Assembly (NCBI GenBank): GCA_002362105.1
Contig: DETD01000018.1
Location: 84,110-148,109 of the forward strand
Direction of reading: 5' to 3'
DNA length: 64,000 nucleotides
Origin: Bacteroidales bacterium UBA3297
Lineage (GTDB): Bacteria > Bacteroidota > Bacteroidia > Bacteroidales > Paludibacteraceae
This document shows, one piece after another, positions 60,052 to 64,000 of this stretch; the stretch's first letter is position 1; every line of letters begins with the position of its first letter. The notes below the pieces were generated by a model. That model did no database searches. It was not told the origin of the DNA and was given only the letters and a program-made list of their open reading frames with translations. The translations under genes were made by a program, and so were the position numbers.

Positions 60052-61332
60052 TCAGACAGCCCAAAGCGGCACATTATCGAAATGTTCTTGTTGGATGTAA
60101 GGTAACATAGAATACCTTATGCCGTGTAAGTCGGGATGTTCAGACAAATAGGCTGAAAAAGAGTTTGCACGAACATTACCTTCAGCCTTAACTTCAATAG
60201 GCACGACCTTGCCGTCAACTTGCGTTAGAAAATCAATTTCAAGTCGTGAATTATCGGAACTATAGTAATAAATAGCCCCACCATTACGGCTGACCAACTG
60301 TTGCAGCACATACTGTTCGGTAAACCCGCCCTTATACTCCTTTATAGCCTCATCACTTACAAGCATTTGCGAGGCAGGTATTTCAGCAAGAGCGCCCAAA
60401 AGTCCGCAATCGCAAAGGAAAAGTTTAAAAGCGGAGAAGTCCTCGTACGCTTTTAATGGCATTTTAGGAGCCTTACAACGATTTACTTTATAGACCAATC
60501 CAGCATCAATTAACCACTGTATTGCCGTTTCAAACTCTTTCGCCCTTCCGCCATCTTTCAAGACACCATATATAAACTTTTTATTTTCCTTGAAAAGTTG
60601 TGCTGGCATTCCCTGCCAAACCATATTTACCCTTGGCACATCGGCCTTTGGCACGTGTTTAGAGAAATCTCTGGAGTAGTCGAAAAGAATCTGCTTCTGT
60701 ATTTCGCGTACAGCCTCCAACCCTTCTTTGTCGGCATGGCACTGAACAGAAGCTGGCATCCCCCCCACATAATAGTACTGACGTAAAAAGTTTTCAAACG
60801 TATCCTTTAACATATTGATGGAATCATAATCCCTTTTTCTAAGGATGTCAACCAGCAAGTCCTGTCGCATAGCCAACAAAAACTCTTCAAAATTCATAGG
60901 AAAAATCCTAATCATATCTACTTTTCCCACAGGAAACGAGAGCCCTTGATGGAGCGATATGCCCAACAACGAGCCCGCGACAGCGATATGGTATTCAGGA
61001 GCATCCTCGCAAAAAAACTTCAAGCTCTCCAACACCTTTGGAGCCGTCTGTATCTCGTCAAAAATAATCAGCGTCTCATTCGGACGGATATCCTTGCCTC
61101 TGCGAGCGCTCAACTGCATAAGGATACGTTCAACATTAAAGTTGGAAGAAAAAATGCGTTCAATCTCATTGTCCTTGTCGCACATAAAGTAAGCCACATC
61201 GGTATAGTATTGACGTCCGAATTCCTTAAGAATCCACGTTTTACCAACCTGACGCGCACCATTTAGGATTAAAGGTTTTCTTTTTTCCTTGTTTTTCCAA
61301 TCACGTAGTTTTGCTAGTACTAATCTCTCCAT
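60052..61332 (-). CDS. AAA ATPase with DUF4143 C-terminus (second copy)
   Basis: The protein is 426 residues. Walker A is NGARQVGKTW, Walker B TLIIFDEIQTAP and sensor 1 HIAVAGSLLG. The C-terminal DUF4143 region ends in LEIDFLTQVDGKVVPIEVKA, which keeps E-x-D and ExK of a PD-(D/E)XK nuclease-like fold (the copy at 41201 has QVAY instead). It belongs to a different subfamily from that copy but has the same architecture: iteron-like repeats immediately upstream. It lies between the helical protein and dnaB. Function not established for the family. Confidence 0.88.
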   Translation of the reverse strand: MERLVLAKLRDWKNKEKRKPLILNGARQVGKTWILKEFGRQYYTDVAYFMCDKDNEIERIFSSNFNVERILMQLSARRGKDIRPNETLIIFDEIQTAPKVLESLKFFCEDAPEYHIAVAGSLLGISLHQGLSFPVGKVDMIRIFPMNFEEFLLAMRQDLLVDILRKRDYDSINMLKDTFENFLRQYYYVGGMPASVQCHADKEGLEAVREIQKQILFDYSRDFSKHVPKADVPRVNMVWQGMPAQLFKENKKFIYGVLKDGGRAKEFETAIQWLIDAGLVYKVNRCKAPKMPLKAYEDFSAFKLFLCDCGLLGALAEIPASQMLVSDEAIKEYKGGFTEQYVLQQLVSRNGGAIYYYSSDNSRLEIDFLTQVDGKVVPIEVKAEGNVRANSFSAYLSEHPDLHGIRYSMLPYIQQEHFDNVPLWAV

Positions 61333-61359
61333 TCACGCTAATTTACAGATACCAACACG

Positions 61360-61389
61360 CAAAAATACACTTTTCCACACATAAACAAA
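61360..61389 (-). promoter_or_regulatory. Promoter of ATPase 2, inside its repeat array
   Basis: On the minus strand TTTG (61389-61386), 18 nt, then TATTTTTG (61367-61360), about 27 nt before the ATG. The -7 box overlaps the first repeat unit and the -33 box lies between units 1 and 2. Confidence 0.7.
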
Positions 61390-61479
61390 GCAAAACTCAC
61401 ACTTTTCCGCACATAACCCATTCAAAAATTACACTTTTCGACATATATTTACTTCATATTTCACACTTTTCTGCACTTC
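61367..61479 (-). repeat. Four 32-bp iteron-like direct repeats upstream of ATPase 2
   Basis: Cores ACACTTTTCCACACATA (61367), ACACTTTTCCGCACATA (61399), ACACTTTTCGACATATA (61431) and ACACTTTTCTGCAC (61463) start exactly 32 bp apart, which is three helical turns. In gene direction the unit is TATGTGCGGAAAAGTGT. The linkers between cores are AT-rich and not conserved. Confidence 0.92.
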
Positions 61480-61524
61480 AGGCGCAAAAAGAGATATTTT
61501 CAAGAGCGAGCCAGTCCCCCATTT

Positions 61525-63069
61525 TTAGAATGGCATTGCAGAAGAAGGGCCGCCAAGCGGGTCTGCATCTGCCGCAATTGGTGGCGGAACATCGCCAACC
61601 GACTGAGAAACAAAATCGCTGTTCATGCGGGATTCGCTCTCTACCGCACCAGAAAGATCGTCGCTGATGTTCATAAACTTCGCCAACTCGCTCTTGAAGC
61701 GCAAGCGGACAGTGTCGGTGGCACCGTTACGGTGCTTGGCAATGATAATCTCGGCTAAGCCGACCAACGAGTTGCCCTGGGCGTCCTGGGTAATTTTATA
61801 GTATTCCGGACGGTGGATAAACAACACCATGTCGGCATCCTGCTCTATGGCTCCAGACTCACGGAGGTCGGCCAACTGCGGACGTTTGTCATCGCCCGTA
61901 CGTCCTTCAACACCACGGTTCAACTGCGAGAGGGCGATAATAGGTATTTCCAATTCCTTGGCCATCTGCTTAAGCGAGCGGGAAATCATAGACACCTCCT
62001 GCTCACGGCTACCATAGTTCATACCGCTGGCATTCATCAGCTGCAAGTAGTCGATGATGATGCACTTCACGCCATGCTCTTTCACCAGACGGCGGGCCTT
62101 TGTATTAAATTCGAAAATGGAAAGAGACGGAGTGTCGTCGAGGTATATAGGTTTGTCGTATAACGACTTGGCACGCTGGTTCAGCTGCTCCCACTCCCAC
62201 TGTTCCATCTTACCCGTCTTAATTTTTTCGCCCGACAGTTCAGTAGCATTCACCAACAGACGGTTCACCAACTGCAGGCTCGACATTTCAAGCGAGAACA
62301 AGGCCACCGCATTACCCCTGTCGGCCATATTCTTAGCCATAGAGAGCACGAAAGCGGTTTTACCCATGGCCGGACGGGCGGCAATGATAATCAGGTCGCT
62401 CTGTTGCCAACCACTGGTAATCTTGTCCAAATCGTTAAAACCGGAAGGTATACCACTCATACCCTCGCGCTTACTAGCCTCCTGAATTTTATAGAGCGCC
62501 TGCGAGACAAGCGGGTCGATTTGCGTATAATCTCGTTTAAGGTTACGCTGCGATATTTCGAAAAGCTTGCCTTCAGCCTGTTGCATCAGTCCGTCGATAT
62601 CAGACTCGGCATCGTAGGCCTTGCTTTCAATTTCGGTAGCGAAATGGATCAATTCGCGGGCCAGATACTTGTTAGAAAGAATGGTAGCATGGTAACCCAC
62701 ATTGGCAGCAGAGTTGACCTTCGAAGAAAGGGAAACGATGTAGAAGTCGCCTCCCACCTCCTCCAGTTTGCCATCGCTACGGAGTTGTTCGGTAACCGTC
62801 AGCATATCAATAGGTTCCTGTTTGGCGGCCAAACTTACAATCGCCTCATAAACAATCTGGTTCTTCTGATTGTAAAAGCATTCGGGTTTAAGGGTGTCGC
62901 TCACACGGGCATAGGCGCCCGTATCAATCAGCAAAGCGCCCAGCACAGCTTCCTCCAGCTTAACGTCGTGAGGCGGCATTTTGCCATATTCGCTCAACAC
63001 AGGGGTGTTGGCAGAAGTGTCTGACTTGCGCGATTTTCGCGGAGAACGGCTTGCTTTTACGGTTTCCAT
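61525..63069 (-). CDS. dnaB: Replicative DNA helicase DnaB
   Basis: The protein is 514 residues. The N-terminal domain (~30-140, EEAVLGALLIDTGAY) is followed by a RecA-type core with Walker A ARPAMGKTAFVLSM, Walker B CIIIDYLQLM, ALSQLNRGVE and ADMVLFIHRPEYY. It unwinds DNA at the replication fork. No intein is present. It has the usual length for Bacteroidetes. Its terminal region runs to within 50 nt of the upstream end of the ATPase repeat array. Confidence 0.95.
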   Translation of the reverse strand: METVKASRSPRKSRKSDTSANTPVLSEYGKMPPHDVKLEEAVLGALLIDTGAYARVSDTLKPECFYNQKNQIVYEAIVSLAAKQEPIDMLTVTEQLRSDGKLEEVGGDFYIVSLSSKVNSAANVGYHATILSNKYLARELIHFATEIESKAYDAESDIDGLMQQAEGKLFEISQRNLKRDYTQIDPLVSQALYKIQEASKREGMSGIPSGFNDLDKITSGWQQSDLIIIAARPAMGKTAFVLSMAKNMADRGNAVALFSLEMSSLQLVNRLLVNATELSGEKIKTGKMEQWEWEQLNQRAKSLYDKPIYLDDTPSLSIFEFNTKARRLVKEHGVKCIIIDYLQLMNASGMNYGSREQEVSMISRSLKQMAKELEIPIIALSQLNRGVEGRTGDDKRPQLADLRESGAIEQDADMVLFIHRPEYYKITQDAQGNSLVGLAEIIIAKHRNGATDTVRLRFKSELAKFMNISDDLSGAVESESRMNSDFVSQSVGDVPPPIAADADPLGGPSSAMPF

Positions 63070-63093
63070 ACTTTTCTTTCTTATTATCGTTTA

Positions 63094-63101
63094 CAAAGAT
63101 A
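63094..63101 (-). promoter_or_regulatory. -7 element (TATCTTTG) of dnaB
   Basis: TAnnTTTG on the minus strand, about 25 nt before the ATG at 63069. No -33 box was identified at 19 nt. Confidence 0.55.
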
Positions 63102-63269
63102 GGACTATTAACGCAAACGGATAGGAATTAACGGGTAGGAATTACAAACTTTTTATTAACGAAAGAGCAACAAATCTCCAAGCAACTTCCACGTAAGAGA
63201 TTATATAACAGGGCTTAACTTATTTCACAGGGTATAAAGCACAGCTACGCACCCGATTTTCCAGATTAT

Positions 63270-63842
63270 TCACACAATAAATCCGGCCGCCTTAAACAGC
63301 ATGGCATAGGCCTCCGCTTTCTTTGCCAGCGGCAACGGGTAGGCACGCGAGGTGCTCGGCATACGGTAGAACCGTATTGGCCGGTCTTCGAAAGTAAAAA
63401 GGGTGAACTCCCCCACTTTCGGCGACTCAATAGCAAACATAGCCGCCAATTCGTCGGCCGCCTTACCGCCAGTAGTTGCCACCGTGCTACACTGCGGCAA
63501 TTGTCGGAGAAACGAAGGGACATCCATAGGGACATCAATCTGCAAGTCGGCATCGGCCGCAGTTCCCTTAAGGCGGGTTACCGCCTGAGCCGTATCGCTA
63601 AGGGCAATGCCCTGTTCAGAAAGGAAACCAACGAGCAAGTCCTTGTCGAAACGTTTTTCGTCGGGCACACAGAAATGTAACGGATCATTGAAGAAGATTT
63701 GTCCTACAATCCGCCACATATCGTTCATCCAATTTGGATAGTAGAACTCCATAGACCACCTTTTCCGGGAAGGCGGGAAGCTGCCCAGCATAAGTAGTTT
63801 TGCATTTTCAGGAAGAAAGGGGATAAGCGGATGTTGTTCCAT
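63270..63842 (-). CDS. Uracil-DNA glycosylase superfamily protein (MUG/deoxyinosine-type)
   Basis: The protein has 190 residues from MEQHPLIPFLPENAKLLM (ATG 63842). An upstream ATG at 63905 is unlikely. LMLGSFPPSRKRW is the GxxPG-like active-site motif of the family (the usual form is LxVGxNPG; here GSFPPS). FYYPNWMNDMWRIVG and FYRMPSTSRAY with the PSTSR loop are the other signature segments. It removes deaminated or mismatched bases. Downstream genes are beyond an AT-rich gap, and a terminator separates it from tRNA-Val. Confidence 0.85.
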   Translation of the reverse strand: MEQHPLIPFLPENAKLLMLGSFPPSRKRWSMEFYYPNWMNDMWRIVGQIFFNDPLHFCVPDEKRFDKDLLVGFLSEQGIALSDTAQAVTRLKGTAADADLQIDVPMDVPSFLRQLPQCSTVATTGGKAADELAAMFAIESPKVGEFTLFTFEDRPIRFYRMPSTSRAYPLPLAKKAEAYAMLFKAAGFIV

Positions 63843-63903
63843 AAGCAGGAATAATAAGGATAAGGTGTTTCGAAAAAGTCCGGCTACGACAAGGCCTGAC
63901 CAC

Positions 63904-63943
63904 AAAAAGAAAAACCGCCGTCTTCTGTAGAAGACAGCGGTTT
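63904..63943 (-). terminator. Terminator between tRNA-Val and the glycosylase gene
   Basis: Arms around 63912-63924 and 63931-63943 form a long stem (one mismatch), followed on the minus strand by TTTTTCTTTTTG. Confidence 0.85.
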
Positions 63944-63948
63944 GAGAG

Positions 63949-64000
63949 TGGGCCCACTAGGATTCGAACCTAGGACCCTCTGCTTGTAAGGCAGATGCTC
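63949..64000 (-). tRNA. tRNA-Val (anticodon TAC), 3' part, cut by window edge
   Basis: On the minus strand the anticodon arm is TCTGC-CTTACAA-GCAGA, giving TAC (reads GUA and other Val codons). The T arm (CTAGG, loop TTCGAAT, CCTAG) and acceptor strand TGGGCCC with discriminator A follow. CCA is not encoded. The 5' half lies beyond the window. Confidence 0.93.

Overview
The window is a chromosomal segment from a member of the Bacteroidetes, most likely order Bacteroidales and probably an anaerobe. The evidence is the recurrent TTTG-N18/19-TAnnTTTG promoter form and the lack of obvious Shine-Dalgarno sequences. There are also many lipoproteins with SxC lipoboxes, a CHU_C-type gliding/type IX secretion C-terminal domain, and typical Bacteroidales families (DUF4230, DUF4290, DUF4272, DUF4298, GSCFA, GGGtGRT, the PG0541-type RND companion). 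I cannot place it below order.

Layout. 1-1.6 kb: 3' end of leuB, then a junk junction where an IS1380-like transposase fragment abuts a gene that has lost its start. 1.7-9.8 kb: a DUF4272 protein, an AEC transporter, a CHU_C-domain surface protein interrupted by one in-frame amber codon, and a three-gene biotin-dependent acyl-CoA carboxylase operon. 10-16 kb: an outer-membrane barrel, a frameshifted small gene, paired DUF4230 proteins, a lipoprotein-aroE pair and a TPR protein. 16-18 kb: an Fe-S scaffold (NifU/IscU-like) plus GGGtGRT protein behind a GC-rich leader. 18-22 kb: an ABM monooxygenase, an RRM protein, a 926-residue repeat-rich exoprotein and a recombinase remnant. 22-26.6 kb: an AraC-controlled redox group (aldo/keto reductase, CMD-cupin fusion, flavodoxin) and a Nudix protein that looks like a regulator with its own operator. 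26.7-33.7 kb: an ECF S component, then a Tat export operon (tatA, tatC, a NapH-NapG-like polyferredoxin fusion, a Tat-exported Fe-S aldo/keto reductase lipoprotein, DUF1893, a TonB receptor). 34-40.8 kb: a TetR-TolC-MFP-RND efflux operon with a small PII-like companion. 40.8-43 kb: an AAA/DUF4143 ATPase cassette between two ~324-bp direct repeats. 43-55 kb: an M6 protease, rimM and small housekeeping genes, an OmpA-GSCFA pair, and a LysM/barrel/DUF4290 operon. 55-60 kb: a metzincin lipoprotein divergent from a 1030-residue all-helical protein. 60-64 kb: a second AAA/DUF4143 ATPase, dnaB, a DNA glycosylase and the 3' part of tRNA-Val.

Two things stand out. First, the 1030-residue protein at 56820-59912 reads as three successive modules of about 340 residues, each helical with a central hydrophobic hairpin. 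This resembles a tripartite ClyA/HBL/NHE-type alpha-pore-forming toxin fused into one chain, with a palindromic operator-like promoter region and a divergent secreted metalloprotease. Second, both AAA/DUF4143 ATPase genes are preceded by iteron-like direct repeats at exact integral-turn spacing (three units at 41 bp; four units at 32 bp). The cores differ between the two genes, and in the second case the array contains the promoter. This suggests gene-specific DNA recognition or autoregulation by a family with no settled function.
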